From Chromatocurvus sp046260765 (GTDB lineage Bacteria; Pseudomonadota; Gammaproteobacteria; Pseudomonadales; Halieaceae), in NCBI GenBank assembly GCA_046260765.1, contig JBHEOO010000006.1, positions 1 to 64,000 of the forward strand: DNA of 64,000 nt, in the 5' to 3' direction. Each line of letters begins with the position of its first letter. Position 1 is the stretch's first letter. A model generated the notes under the pieces. It made no database searches. It was not told where the DNA came from and saw nothing but the letters and a program-made list of their open reading frames with translations. A program made the translations under genes and the position numbers. Shown here one piece after another: positions 28,601-36,127 of this stretch.

Positions 28601-31122
28601 ATACCGTCGGTCTTCTGGTTGAGCAGCTGGAGCGGCGCGTCTCGACGGAGCGACGCTCGGATCAGCTGCAGCCAGTGCGACAGGCGGTGCTCGAGCCTGT
28701 GGTTGCGCTGCCACCCCGCGAGCGCATATTTTTCAACGGACTGGGGGGCTTCACCCCCGACGGCCACGAGTATGTCATCACGCTGGAGCCGGGTCAGACT
28801 ACCCCCGCACCCTGGGTGAATGTGATTGCCAGCCCCCATATTGGCACGGTGGTGAGCGAAGGCGGCAGCGCCTACAGCTGGGTTGAGAACGCGCACGAGT
28901 TCCGCCTGAGCACCTGGCACAATGATCCTGTTAGCGACAGCAGCGGCGAGACCCTGTACCTGCGCGATGAAGAAACCGGGGTATTCTGGTCGCCGACGCC
29001 GCTGCCCGCGCCGGGCCGCGCGGGTTACGTGTGTCGGCACGGCTTTGGTTACAGCGTGTTCGAGCACGCCAGCGCCAGTATCGCGTCTGAGTTGCACACC
29101 TACGTCGCCATGGACGCGCCGGTAAAGCTGGTGGTGGTCAAACTGCGTAACGAGTCGAAACGTACGCGCCAGCTGTCACTGACCGGCTACTGGGAGCTGG
29201 TGATGGGCGAATGGCGACATGCCAACCTGATGCACATCGTCACCGAGACGGACGCGGACACCGGCGCTCTGTTTGCCCGCAACGCCTACGGACGCGAATG
29301 CGCCAATCGCGTGGTGTTTGCCCATGTCAGTGGGCGGGAGCGGTCGTTGAGCGGCAGCAGAACCGAGTTCATCGGCCGCAACGGTTCGCTGGCGAAGCCG
29401 GCAGCGATGTCGCGCAGGCGCCTGTCCGGGAGAACCGGTGCTGGCCTCGATCCCTGCGCCGCCCTGCAGACCCGGATTGAGCTGGCGCCGGGGCAGGAAC
29501 GTGAGATCGTGTGTGTGTTCGGCGCCGCGCGCGATGCCGGGGAGGCGCGGCACTTTATTCAGCGTTTCGGCGGGCGCGCAGGGGCGAGGCAGGCGCTGGA
29601 AGCCGTGTGGGAGCACTGGAATCACACACTCGGGGCGGTGAATGTGGATACCCCTGACGCAGCGCTGAACGTGTTGGCGAATGGCTGGCTGGTGTATCAG
29701 ACTATCTCCTGCCGGCTCTGGGGTCGCAGTGGCTATTACCAGTCCGGCGGTGCCTATGGCTTCCGCGATCAGCTGCAGGACAGCATGGCGCTGGTGCATG
29801 CAAGCCCCTGGCTCGCCCGCGAGCAGCTTCTCCGCTGTGCCGGCAGGCAGTTCAGCGAGGGCGATGTGCAGCACTGGTGGCATCCACCGGGGGGTCAGGG
29901 CGTGCGCACCCAGTTCTCCGACGATTACCTCTGGCTGCCCTACGCCGCGTGCCGCTACGTGCGTGCGACCGGTGATACCGGCGTGCTCGATGAAACGGTG
30001 CATTTCCTGGCGGGGCGAGAACTCCACGACGATGAAGAGGCTTACTACGATCTACCGCAGGAATCCTTCGAGTCGGCGAGCCTCTACGAGCACTGTGCGC
30101 GTGCCATCAGGCACGGCCTGCGTTTCGGCGCCCACCAGCTCCCGCTGATCGGCTGCGGCGACTGGAACGACGGCATGAACAACGTCGGCCGGGCGGGTCG
30201 CGGTGAGAGCGTCTGGCTGGCGTGGTTCCTTTACGAAAATCTCGTTCTGTTTGCCGCGCTGGCGCGGGACCGGAATGATGTCGACTTTGCGGAGCTGTGC
30301 TCGGCGCAGGCAGTGCTGCTGAAGAGCAATATCGAGGCCCAGGCCTGGGATGGTGAGTGGTATCGGCGCGCGTATTTCGATGACGGCACGCCCCTCGGGT
30401 CGTCAAGTAACGAGGAATGCAGGATCGACTCCATCAGCCAGAGCTGGGCTGTCCTTTCCGGGGGCGGCGACCCGCAGCGCGCACGTCAGGCGATGATGGC
30501 GGTAGACCGGCATCTGGTGCGCCGCGACGAGCAGATCATCCAGCTGCTGGACCCGCCCTTCGACAAGTCCGACCTGGAGCCCGGCTATATCAAGGGCTAC
30601 ATTCCCGGCGTGCGCGAGAATGGCGGGCAGTACACCCACGCCGCCATCTGGGCCACGATGGCCTTTGCCGAAATGGACGAGACGGCGCACGCCTGGGACT
30701 TCTTTTCGATGCTCAATCCGGTCAACAAAGGCAGCACGCCCCGGGCGATCGAGCGCTATAAGGTGGAACCCTATGTCATGTCTGCGGATGTCTATGGTGT
30801 TGCACCGCATATCGGTCGCGGCGGCTGGACCTGGTACACGGGTGCCGCGGGCTGGATGTACCGCCTGACGGTCGAAACCCTGCTGGGGCTCGAGCTTAAG
30901 GGTGACCACCTGCGTGTCACACCGCGTGTGCCGGCAGACTGGGACGCCTACAGAATCCACTACCGCTTCCGCAATACGGTCTACCATATCCACTTCCAGC
31001 GCCCGGGCGATTCGGCGCTGCGGGGTAGCGGTGTCCGGGTTGACGGAGCCGAATGCCCCGACCAGTGCATACGGCTTGTTGATGACCAGCACGAACATCA
31101 CGTGGAGATTGATCTGGCGTAG
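22636..31122 (+). CDS. ndvB: Cyclic beta-1,2-glucan synthase (NdvB/Cgs-type GT84-GH94)
   Basis: Giant inner-membrane enzyme (2828 aa from the first standard start, GTG 22636; the true N-terminus is probably about 20-43 residues longer). Order: N-terminal cytosolic part; membrane pair about 373-440; GT84 glucosyltransferase about 460-790 (LDTDTQLPRDAAHRLVG, RRHRWIRGDWQLAG); membrane segments about 795-965; glucoamylase-like DUF3131 region about 1010-1480 (SPTNMGMSLLADLAALDFG); two beta-sandwich plus GH94 phosphorylase-like modules (FNGLGGFTPDGHEYVITL; IGCGDWNDGMN with catalytic-type Asp). This is the Brucella/Sinorhizobium Cgs layout and length. It initiates, elongates, sizes and cyclises beta-1,2-glucan for the periplasm. 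It sits behind opgG and broken opgH. Confidence 0.93.
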   Translation: MEHRVDPKAGPDRLLPRLTQNAESLQLALEVVTAAGAQGQQLVPAEEWLLDNYYLIERQITLARRHLPRGYSRQLPRLDGGSSAGFPRIYDLALELISHMDGRVDTENVTRLVAAYQTVTALTLGELWAFPIMLQLALLENLGRVSVRIAQRREERDAAIAWADRMLDAADNEPRQLIQLLAEFAEADVLLTAPFVEEFYARLQAHGPAMAFVQTWVEQRLLDQGVTATELSEVASRTAATNQISIANSISSLRFIDAMDWPGYVESLSAVEQVLAGDPARSYTGQDFASRDRCRHAVEDLARRSGTSEVAVACKAIQLARESALRLGRDNRSAHVAYYLHDRGRHLLERAVGYRATLRSRLAASGQGLGLLLYLGPILLLTLPAPLIVMSIAGHGLDDWRLWLLAPPLVIAVSALIVPLVNLLVTLTLPPRAVPRMDFSSGIPDVHRSMVVVPTLLTDLQGVESLLEAMEIRYLGNRDPNLFFALLTDFRDAQEQTLPGDARLLEHARAAVEALNETYREDRPCIFYLLHRPRLWNPVEQVWMGYERKRGKLQDFNARLRGDATSAFSDIVGDTAVFASIRYVITLDTDTQLPRDAAHRLVGNLAHPLNRPVYDAAEGRVVEGYAILQPRASISLTSAARSRFAQLFAGEAGLDPYTREVSDVYQDLFAEGSFVGKGIYDVDAFRLAVDGRFPENLVLSHDLLESGYARSALVSDVDLIEEHPISITSEGSRRHRWIRGDWQLAGWLLPRVPAANGVESDGATRSPNPLAALTRWKLLDNLRRSLVAPALLLLLTAGWLWLTASAWLWTLVVLVVLCAPSVLSALIELVRKPGEREWLLHLNVTGRSAGRPLVLALLALVFMPYDTRICLGAILRAGRGMLFTQRGLMQWQLPEYARRNACRTLLDFCREMWAGPVLALLLALALVMAGQSATWLYAAPVLLLWWLSPLIGWWISRPLSVPAPDLSAEQKTFLRLSARRTWRYFEDFVGADDNYLPPDNFQESPAAAIASRTSPTNMGMSLLADLAALDFGFISAGECLKRLEHTLVAMGQLERFRGHFYNWYDTRTLQPLLPRYISSVDSGNLCGALLTLQAGLYALKHQPVLSANAFQGLMDTLQVFCAHLSVSPAPELIDCIRRLESVLQLALSDPTAMSLDSALRMLNELPQMAATLVELQRPETDDNSERVYWARAFQRQACALAEDVTSLLPDARARAWEGAGIPSLVELADAGAGDTLALQQLRGIDELIERCGELAIMDFGFLYVSARGLLAIGFDVGERRLDPACYDLLASEARLASFLLIAQGQVPQKHWFSLGRLLTRHKGVVSLISWSGSMFEYLMPQLIMPSYPSTLLDQTCRAAVSRQIEYGRQREVPWGISESCYNATDINQVYQYRAFGVPGLGFKRGLGDDLVIAPYASALALTVMPQEACRNLQVLAGEGFMGAYGFYEAIDYTPSRLPPGKPHAIVRTFMAHHQGMSLLAFAHVLLDQPMQHRFMSDPILRATESLLQERVPRKGATLHPHAAEVTAAARPPSIDAGSIMRVFTTPNTRIPEVHLLSNGRYHVMVTQAGGGYSRWHDLAVTRWREDASSDNWGTFIYLRDRDSGHYWSCAHQPTRRPADDYKAVFVQGRAEYRRRDQAIEAYTEVSVSSEDDVEIRRVKLTNQSSRRRRIEVTSYCEVVLAPLHADLAHRAFSNLFVQTEILFDRQAILCTRRPRTPGEATCWMFHLLAAPGALVGEASYETDRARFIGRGRSAANPVVLDKGRRQSVLSNTQGSVLDPVVAIRRTLTLEPDESGTLQIISGAAESREAALALIEKYCDRHFVERAFEMAWFQSQEVLRHLNVSEADAQIFGRLASSVIYSSSARRAAPALIARNQLGQSALWRFGISGDLPIVLIHIGDLNRIDLVKQMLQAHAYWRMKGLASDLVILNEDFSGYRAELQDLIMGLINTGPEAHMVDQPGGLFLRRAEELSEEDRTLFQTVARVVISDTVGLLVEQLERRVSTERRSDQLQPVRQAVLEPVVALPPRERIFFNGLGGFTPDGHEYVITLEPGQTTPAPWVNVIASPHIGTVVSEGGSAYSWVENAHEFRLSTWHNDPVSDSSGETLYLRDEETGVFWSPTPLPAPGRAGYVCRHGFGYSVFEHASASIASELHTYVAMDAPVKLVVVKLRNESKRTRQLSLTGYWELVMGEWRHANLMHIVTETDADTGALFARNAYGRECANRVVFAHVSGRERSLSGSRTEFIGRNGSLAKPAAMSRRRLSGRTGAGLDPCAALQTRIELAPGQEREIVCVFGAARDAGEARHFIQRFGGRAGARQALEAVWEHWNHTLGAVNVDTPDAALNVLANGWLVYQTISCRLWGRSGYYQSGGAYGFRDQLQDSMALVHASPWLAREQLLRCAGRQFSEGDVQHWWHPPGGQGVRTQFSDDYLWLPYAACRYVRATGDTGVLDETVHFLAGRELHDDEEAYYDLPQESFESASLYEHCARAIRHGLRFGAHQLPLIGCGDWNDGMNNVGRAGRGESVWLAWFLYENLVLFAALARDRNDVDFAELCSAQAVLLKSNIEAQAWDGEWYRRAYFDDGTPLGSSSNEECRIDSISQSWAVLSGGGDPQRARQAMMAVDRHLVRRDEQIIQLLDPPFDKSDLEPGYIKGYIPGVRENGGQYTHAAIWATMAFAEMDETAHAWDFFSMLNPVNKGSTPRAIERYKVEPYVMSADVYGVAPHIGRGGWTWYTGAAGWMYRLTVETLLGLELKGDHLRVTPRVPADWDAYRIHYRFRNTVYHIHFQRPGDSALRGSGVRVDGAECPDQCIRLVDDQHEHHVEIDLA

Positions 31123-31278
31123 TGTAGATTCACCGCCTACTCTGAATATGAGGGGAAGTGTTCGCCGAAAGAATCTAACAGGGATGGCCCACGATTATCT
31201 CAAATTACGTACCGTATGCGGCGCCATGCTAGTAACAGCTTAAACTTGTCTGCGCGGTCAGAGATACAGAGAGGGTGA

Positions 31279-32094
31279 ATGAACGAAGCGAAACCCAGTT
31301 CCAACTCCAACCCGGTTAGTGCCTGTCAGCCTGAGGACAACCACCTGCTGGGCGCATTACAAGAGCGCACTCTGTCGCGCCTGCTTCCCCGTCTGAAGCG
31401 CGTGCATCTGCCGCTGGGGCAGGTGTTGTACGAGCCCGGCGTCGGAATGCGCGAGGTGTATTTCCCGACAGATTCCATCGTGGCGCTGCTGTATGTCATG
31501 CTGGACGGCGACTCCGCGGAGATCTCCATGGTCGGCAACGAGGGCGTGGTGGGTGTCTCGCTGTTCATGGGTGGAGAGAGCACGTCCAGTCGGGCCGTGG
31601 TGCAAAGCGCAGGCGGTGCGTTCAGCCTGCCACGCCGGGTCCTCACGGAGGAGTTCGATCGCCACGGCGAACTGATGCATCTCATGCTGCGCTACACGCA
31701 GGCGCTGATCACCCAGATGGCGCAGACCGCTGTCTGCAACCGCCACCACACGGTGGTTCAGCAGTTGTGTCGCTGGCTGTTGATGTCCTTCGACAGACTT
31801 CCGGCTGATCGGCTGCTGATGACGCAGGAATTGATTGCCAACATGCTGGGGGTCAGGCGCGAGGGCGTGACGGAGGCAGCCGGCAAGCTGCAGAAACTCG
31901 GTATCATTGCCTATAAGCGTGGCAAGATTGAGCTTCTCGATCGGGCCGGGCTCGAGTCCCATAGCTGCGAGTGCTACGCGGTTGTAAAGAATGAAATGGA
32001 CCGGCTGTTGAACTCGAAACCACGAGATCGGCTAATGTCAGTTCGACCTCCAGCCCCGCCGACTTATTCGACGACTTACCGCGGTATGCTATAG
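31279..32094 (+). CDS. Crp/Fnr-family transcriptional regulator
   Basis: A 271-aa regulator with an N-terminal cyclic-nucleotide-binding fold (about 35-150; GQVLYEPGVGMREVYFPTDS, ISMVGNEGVVGVSLFMGG) and a C-terminal winged helix (MTQELIANMLGVRREGVTEA). The cAMP-contacting Arg of true Crp and the Fnr cysteine cluster are not obvious, so the effector is unknown. The C-terminus carries an extra 40 residues. GAGGGTGA precedes ATG 31279. It follows the glucan synthase by 156 bp, a spacer with no other gene; regulation of that gene is possible but unproven. Confidence 0.88.
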   Translation: MNEAKPSSNSNPVSACQPEDNHLLGALQERTLSRLLPRLKRVHLPLGQVLYEPGVGMREVYFPTDSIVALLYVMLDGDSAEISMVGNEGVVGVSLFMGGESTSSRAVVQSAGGAFSLPRRVLTEEFDRHGELMHLMLRYTQALITQMAQTAVCNRHHTVVQQLCRWLLMSFDRLPADRLLMTQELIANMLGVRREGVTEAAGKLQKLGIIAYKRGKIELLDRAGLESHSCECYAVVKNEMDRLLNSKPRDRLMSVRPPAPPTYSTTYRGML

Positions 32095-32248
32095 AAAGTT
32101 TGACCTTTGCGCCCCGGAGGCTGTACGCACCCCGATGCAACACTCGCCCAGCAGAGGGCCCGGTTCCTGCGACAGCATGCCGGCTGTCGGTCTGCTGGTG
32201 AGTGTGGAGGGGAATATCGGCAGGCGCCCGGCCCGTCACCCTGAGCCG

Positions 32249-32716
32249 TCAGGCGCTGAGCAGCATGTGGATGTGCTCGATGCCGTCTTCAAGATAGAGA
32301 TCCCCGCTTACCCTAAAGCCCAGCGCGCCGTAAAAGTCCCGCAAATGCGCCTGGGCGCCGATGCGTATCGGGCTGTCGGGCCAGCGCCCGCGATTGTGCT
32401 GGATGCCGCGCTGCACCAGCCGGGAGCCAAGCCCTTCGTGACGCGCTGACGGTGACACGATAATCCGGCCGATCGAGCTCTCCGCGAAGGCGCTGCCCGG
32501 CGGCAGGCAGCGCTGGTAGGCGATGGGCTCGTCATCGCGCAGGAGAAACAGGTGATCCCCGCACTGGTCGAGATTGTCCAGGTCCTGGTACACGCAATTC
32601 TGTTCGACCACAAAGACTGCCTGGCGCAGGCGCAGAATGGCATACAGCAATGCCGGTGACAGGGAGGCGAAATCGCGGGTCATCCAGGTGTCGGTCGTGT
32701 GATGTATGTCCTGCAT
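32249..32716 (-). CDS. elaA: ElaA-type GNAT N-acetyltransferase
   Basis: A 155-aa acetyltransferase. The ElaA signature LYAILRLRQAVFVVEQNCVYQDLDNLD is near the N-terminus and the acetyl-CoA loop region IGRIIVSPSARHEGLGSRLV in the middle, followed by AHLRDFYGALGFRVSGD. ATG 32716 begins MQDIHHTTDTW; ATG 32683 is a shorter alternative. A run of nine G lies where the Shine-Dalgarno should be. Substrate unknown. Confidence 0.88.
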   Translation of the reverse strand: MQDIHHTTDTWMTRDFASLSPALLYAILRLRQAVFVVEQNCVYQDLDNLDQCGDHLFLLRDDEPIAYQRCLPPGSAFAESSIGRIIVSPSARHEGLGSRLVQRGIQHNRGRWPDSPIRIGAQAHLRDFYGALGFRVSGDLYLEDGIEHIHMLLSA

Positions 32717-32724
32717 GTGCCAAT

Positions 32725-32733
32725 CCCCCCCCC
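32725..32733. repeat. Nine-base C/G homopolymer at the elaA translation start
   Basis: C9 on the plus strand reads G9 on the elaA strand, 8 nt before its ATG. It can serve as a ribosome-binding site, and its length could vary by slippage. Confidence 0.5.
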
Positions 32734-32954
32734 ACCGGTAATTCGCCCGGCATCCTAGCGGCATACGCAGTTGAAAACCAGCCGCACGAGTCTGGCTGCA
32801 CTCGATCTGGCCCGGGTGTGGTATCAGTTCTCGCGCCCTGCAGAACTTGTTATGATCCTGCACCAGCCATGCGCGGCGCCCGGTCCGGACGCACCAGACA
32901 CATTCACCTCTGGCAAGGACAGGCAAGGACCGGCGATGACAGGATTCAATCTTT

Positions 32955-33767
32955 ATGTTGGCAAGCGTAGACTTACCTGCGGACTTTAAGTCCCTGAACC
33001 GTCAGTTCAGGGATCTCGTGCAGGCCTTGCTCGACGAAATTGAGCTCTATCCCGACCGGGTAGAGGTCACGCCGACCCGTGCTGGAAATTTTCGTCACTT
33101 CGACGGCGGTAAGTTCTTCCGCGTCGACAGCGGCACTATTACCATGCGCTATCGCCACCGCAATGTCTGCCTGCTTGAGGAGGGAGACATGCTGCTTCCC
33201 GATATTGCAGGCTCGACGGACCCCGATGCCGCCGTGAGCTATGGCAGCGAGGCGGGTGCGAGTCTGGCGAGTTATCCGGCGCTGGAGTTCATGCAGCAGG
33301 TGTTTGCGAACTCGGCAACCACCAAGCTCTGGACGCGGCTGCTGGTCACGTATTCCGGCATGATGCTGCGCCTGGCCGCCGCCGCCACGGCGGTGGATGT
33401 GGTCACCACGCCGGGGTTTGAGGTGTTCGAACCGGGCGATATCATCATTGCCCAGGGCGACAGGGCCCACTTTGTCTTCAACATGACCTCCGGCGTGGCC
33501 GACGTTCTGGTGGATGGCATTCAGGTCGGGCGCATCAGCGCCGGCGAGATCTTCGGTGCCATGGCGGCCCTGACCCACGCCGATCGCAGCGCGACCGTGC
33601 GTGCCCGCACGGCCTGTTCGGTGGTCAAGGTGCCGACCAACCAGTTTGCGGAGCTTATCCGCAGCAATCCCGGTACCATCCAGAGTCTGCTCTCGGACAT
33701 GGCCAACTCCATCGTCAGCCTGAATGAGCAGATTGTCAGGTTGCAGGGTGGCGATGGCCGGAAGTAG
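32955..33767 (+). CDS. Cyclic-nucleotide-binding-domain protein without DNA-binding domain
   Basis: A 270-aa protein. The N-terminal half (about 40-100: FFRVDSGTITMRYRHRNVCLLEEGDMLLP) looks like a degenerate cNMP barrel. The second half (about 150-235) is a clear cyclic-nucleotide fold: FEPGDIIIAQGDRAHFVFNMTSGVADVL, GRISAGEIFGAMAALTHADRSATVRA. No helix-turn-helix follows; the tail is a short helix. It may sense a nucleotide or act as a protein partner. AGGA lies 9 nt before ATG 32955, and a TATGAT box is at 32851-32856. parC follows. Confidence 0.8.
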   Translation: MLASVDLPADFKSLNRQFRDLVQALLDEIELYPDRVEVTPTRAGNFRHFDGGKFFRVDSGTITMRYRHRNVCLLEEGDMLLPDIAGSTDPDAAVSYGSEAGASLASYPALEFMQQVFANSATTKLWTRLLVTYSGMMLRLAAAATAVDVVTTPGFEVFEPGDIIIAQGDRAHFVFNMTSGVADVLVDGIQVGRISAGEIFGAMAALTHADRSATVRARTACSVVKVPTNQFAELIRSNPGTIQSLLSDMANSIVSLNEQIVRLQGGDGRK

Positions 33768-33782
33768 CGAGTGATCGTCTGC

Positions 33783-33841
33783 AGCGTCACTTTTCAAGCG
33801 TGACTTCATTAAGCGTCACCCTATCAAGCGCCACGTCATCA
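33783..33841. repeat. Four tandem about 15-bp repeats ahead of parC
   Basis: Units: AGCGTCACTTTTCA, AGCGTGACTTCATTA, AGCGTCACCCTATCA, AGCGCCACGTCATCA. They end 27 bp before the parC ATG, fill most of the spacer, and lie in the presumed leader. Confidence 0.75.
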
Positions 33842-33868
33842 AAAAAGTTCTGATCAAGAGAGTCCTGA

Positions 33869-36124
33869 ATGTCTGAAACACCCGTCACAGATGCCGACGG
33901 CATTGAACAGATGCCGCTGCGAGACTACGCGGAAAAAGCGTACCTTGACTACTCCATGTACGTCATTCTCGACCGGGCCCTGCCGCATATCGGCGACGGC
34001 CTGAAGCCGGTCCAGCGCCGCATTGTCTACGCCATGAGCGAGCTGGGCCTGAAGGCCGGCGCCAAATTCAAGAAGTCGGCGCGCACCGTGGGCGACGTGA
34101 TCGGCAAGTTCCATCCCCACGGCGACAGCGCAGCCTACGAGGCCATGGTGCTGATGGCGCAGAGCTTCAGCTACCGCTATCCACTGGTGGATGGCCAGGG
34201 CAACTGGGGTTCCGCGGATGACCCGAAGTCCTTCGCGGCGATGCGCTACACCGAATCGCGTCTGGCGGCCTACGCCGAGGCATTGCTGGGCGAACTCGGT
34301 CAGGGCACGGTGGACTGGGTGTCGAACTTTGATGGCACCATGCATGAGCCTGCGCTGCTGCCGGCGCAGGTGCCCAACGTGCTGCTCAATGGCACTACCG
34401 GCATCGCCGTCGGTATGGCAACCGACATCCCGCCGCACAACCTGCGCGAAGTGATCGCCGCTGCCGTGCACATGCTGGATTCACCCAGGGCCACGGTGGA
34501 AGCGCTTTGCGAGCACATGCTGGCGCCGGACTACCCGACCGAGGCGGAAATCATCACGCCGCTTGAGGATATCCGCACGATCTACACCACCGGTCGCGGC
34601 AGCCTGCGCATGCGCGCCCTGTGGGAGCGCGAGAACGGCGATTTCGTGGTGACTGCCCTGCCGTACCAGACTTCCGGCGCCCGGGTGCTGGAGCAGATTG
34701 CCCAGCAGATGCAGGCGCGCAAGCTGCCCATGGTGGCCGACCTGCGCGATGAGTCTGATCACGAGAGTCCGACCCGGCTGGTGATTGTGCCGCGCTCGAA
34801 CCGGGTGGATGGCGATGCGCTGATGAGCCACCTGTTCGCCTCTACGGATCTGGAGCGGAGCTATCGGGTCAACCTGAACATGATCGGCACCGACGGTCGC
34901 CCCGCGGTCAAGTCCCTCGACGTGATACTGCGCGAGTGGCTGGCGTTTCGCACCGAGACCGTGCGCCGGCGCCTGCAGCATCGCCTGGAGCGGGTGCTCA
35001 ACCGGCTGCACCTGCTGGAAGGCTACCTCGTTGCCTACCTGAACATCGACGAGGTCATTCACATCATTCGTACCGAGGACAAGCCGAAGCCCGCTCTGGT
35101 GCAGCGCTTTGGCATTACCGAGGTACAGGCCGAGGCAATTCTGGAGCTGAAGCTGCGCAATCTGGCGAAGCTTGAGGAAATGAAGATCCGCGGCGAGCAG
35201 AGCGAGCTCGAGGCAGAGCGTGAGAAGCTCGACAAGCTGCTCGGCAGTGAGGCGCGCCTGAAGACACTGATCCGCAAGGAGCTGCTCGCCGTGGCTGAGC
35301 AGTACGGTGATGATCGCCGCTCGCCGGTAGTGCAGCGCGAGGAGGCGCGCGCATTCAGCGAGGTCGAGCTCATGAGTGCCGACCCGATTACCGTTGTGGT
35401 ATCAGAGAAAGGCTGGATACGCGCCGCCAAGGGCCATGACATCGATCCCACGACCCTCAGCTATAAATCCGGCGATGGCTTCAAGCTGGAGGCCCGCGGG
35501 CGCAGCAATCAGTCCGCGGTGTTACTGGATTCCACCGGGCGCGCCTACACCATTGCCACCCACAACCTGCCGTCTGCCCGGGGTCAGGGCGAACCTTTGA
35601 CCGGCCGTATCAGTCCACCCTCCGGGGCGGTATTCAATGGGCTGCTCATGGGTGACACCGACCTGCGCTACCTCCTTGCCAGCGACGGCGGCTACGGCTT
35701 TGTCACCACGCTCGGCGACCTGCAGGCTAAGAACCGTGCTGGCAAAGCCGCGCTGACCCTGCCCCGGGGGGCCGAGGTGCTGCCGCCCGCGGTCATCGAG
35801 AGCGATGCGACCTGGGTGGCGGCCGCCTCAAATGAGGGCCGTCTGCTGGTGTTCCCGCTGCAGGAGCTGCCGGTACTTGCCCGCGGCAAGGGCAACAAGA
35901 TCATCAGCATCCCCGGTGCGCGGGTGGAGAAGCGTGAAGAATACCTGGTGGGCGTCATCGCGATGCGCGATGACGACGCGCTGGTCATTCACGCCGGCAA
36001 GCGCCATCTGACGCTGAAAGGCGCCGAACTGACGCATTATCGCGGCGAGCGCGGTCGACGTGGCAACAAGCTGCCCCGGGGCTTCCAGCGCACCGATCGC
36101 ATCGCACTGGCGCCGCGGGGCTGA
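33869..36124 (+). CDS. parC: DNA topoisomerase IV subunit A
   Basis: Cleavage subunit of topoisomerase IV (751 aa), which decatenates daughter chromosomes with ParE. Breakage-reunion domain 1-490: KPVQRRIVYAM, quinolone region HPHGDSAAYEAM with wild-type-like Ser and Glu, active tyrosine in AAMRYTESRL, GxxxGMATDIPPHN. A coiled coil (EEMKIRGEQSELEAEREKL) and a C-terminal beta-pinwheel follow; this half is of ParC rather than GyrA length. GAGAG precedes ATG 33869. It converges on the YtjB-like gene with a 3-bp gap. Confidence 0.97.
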   Translation: MSETPVTDADGIEQMPLRDYAEKAYLDYSMYVILDRALPHIGDGLKPVQRRIVYAMSELGLKAGAKFKKSARTVGDVIGKFHPHGDSAAYEAMVLMAQSFSYRYPLVDGQGNWGSADDPKSFAAMRYTESRLAAYAEALLGELGQGTVDWVSNFDGTMHEPALLPAQVPNVLLNGTTGIAVGMATDIPPHNLREVIAAAVHMLDSPRATVEALCEHMLAPDYPTEAEIITPLEDIRTIYTTGRGSLRMRALWERENGDFVVTALPYQTSGARVLEQIAQQMQARKLPMVADLRDESDHESPTRLVIVPRSNRVDGDALMSHLFASTDLERSYRVNLNMIGTDGRPAVKSLDVILREWLAFRTETVRRRLQHRLERVLNRLHLLEGYLVAYLNIDEVIHIIRTEDKPKPALVQRFGITEVQAEAILELKLRNLAKLEEMKIRGEQSELEAEREKLDKLLGSEARLKTLIRKELLAVAEQYGDDRRSPVVQREEARAFSEVELMSADPITVVVSEKGWIRAAKGHDIDPTTLSYKSGDGFKLEARGRSNQSAVLLDSTGRAYTIATHNLPSARGQGEPLTGRISPPSGAVFNGLLMGDTDLRYLLASDGGYGFVTTLGDLQAKNRAGKAALTLPRGAEVLPPAVIESDATWVAAASNEGRLLVFPLQELPVLARGKGNKIISIPGARVEKREEYLVGVIAMRDDDALVIHAGKRHLTLKGAELTHYRGERGRRGNKLPRGFQRTDRIALAPRG

Positions 36125-36127
36125 CGC

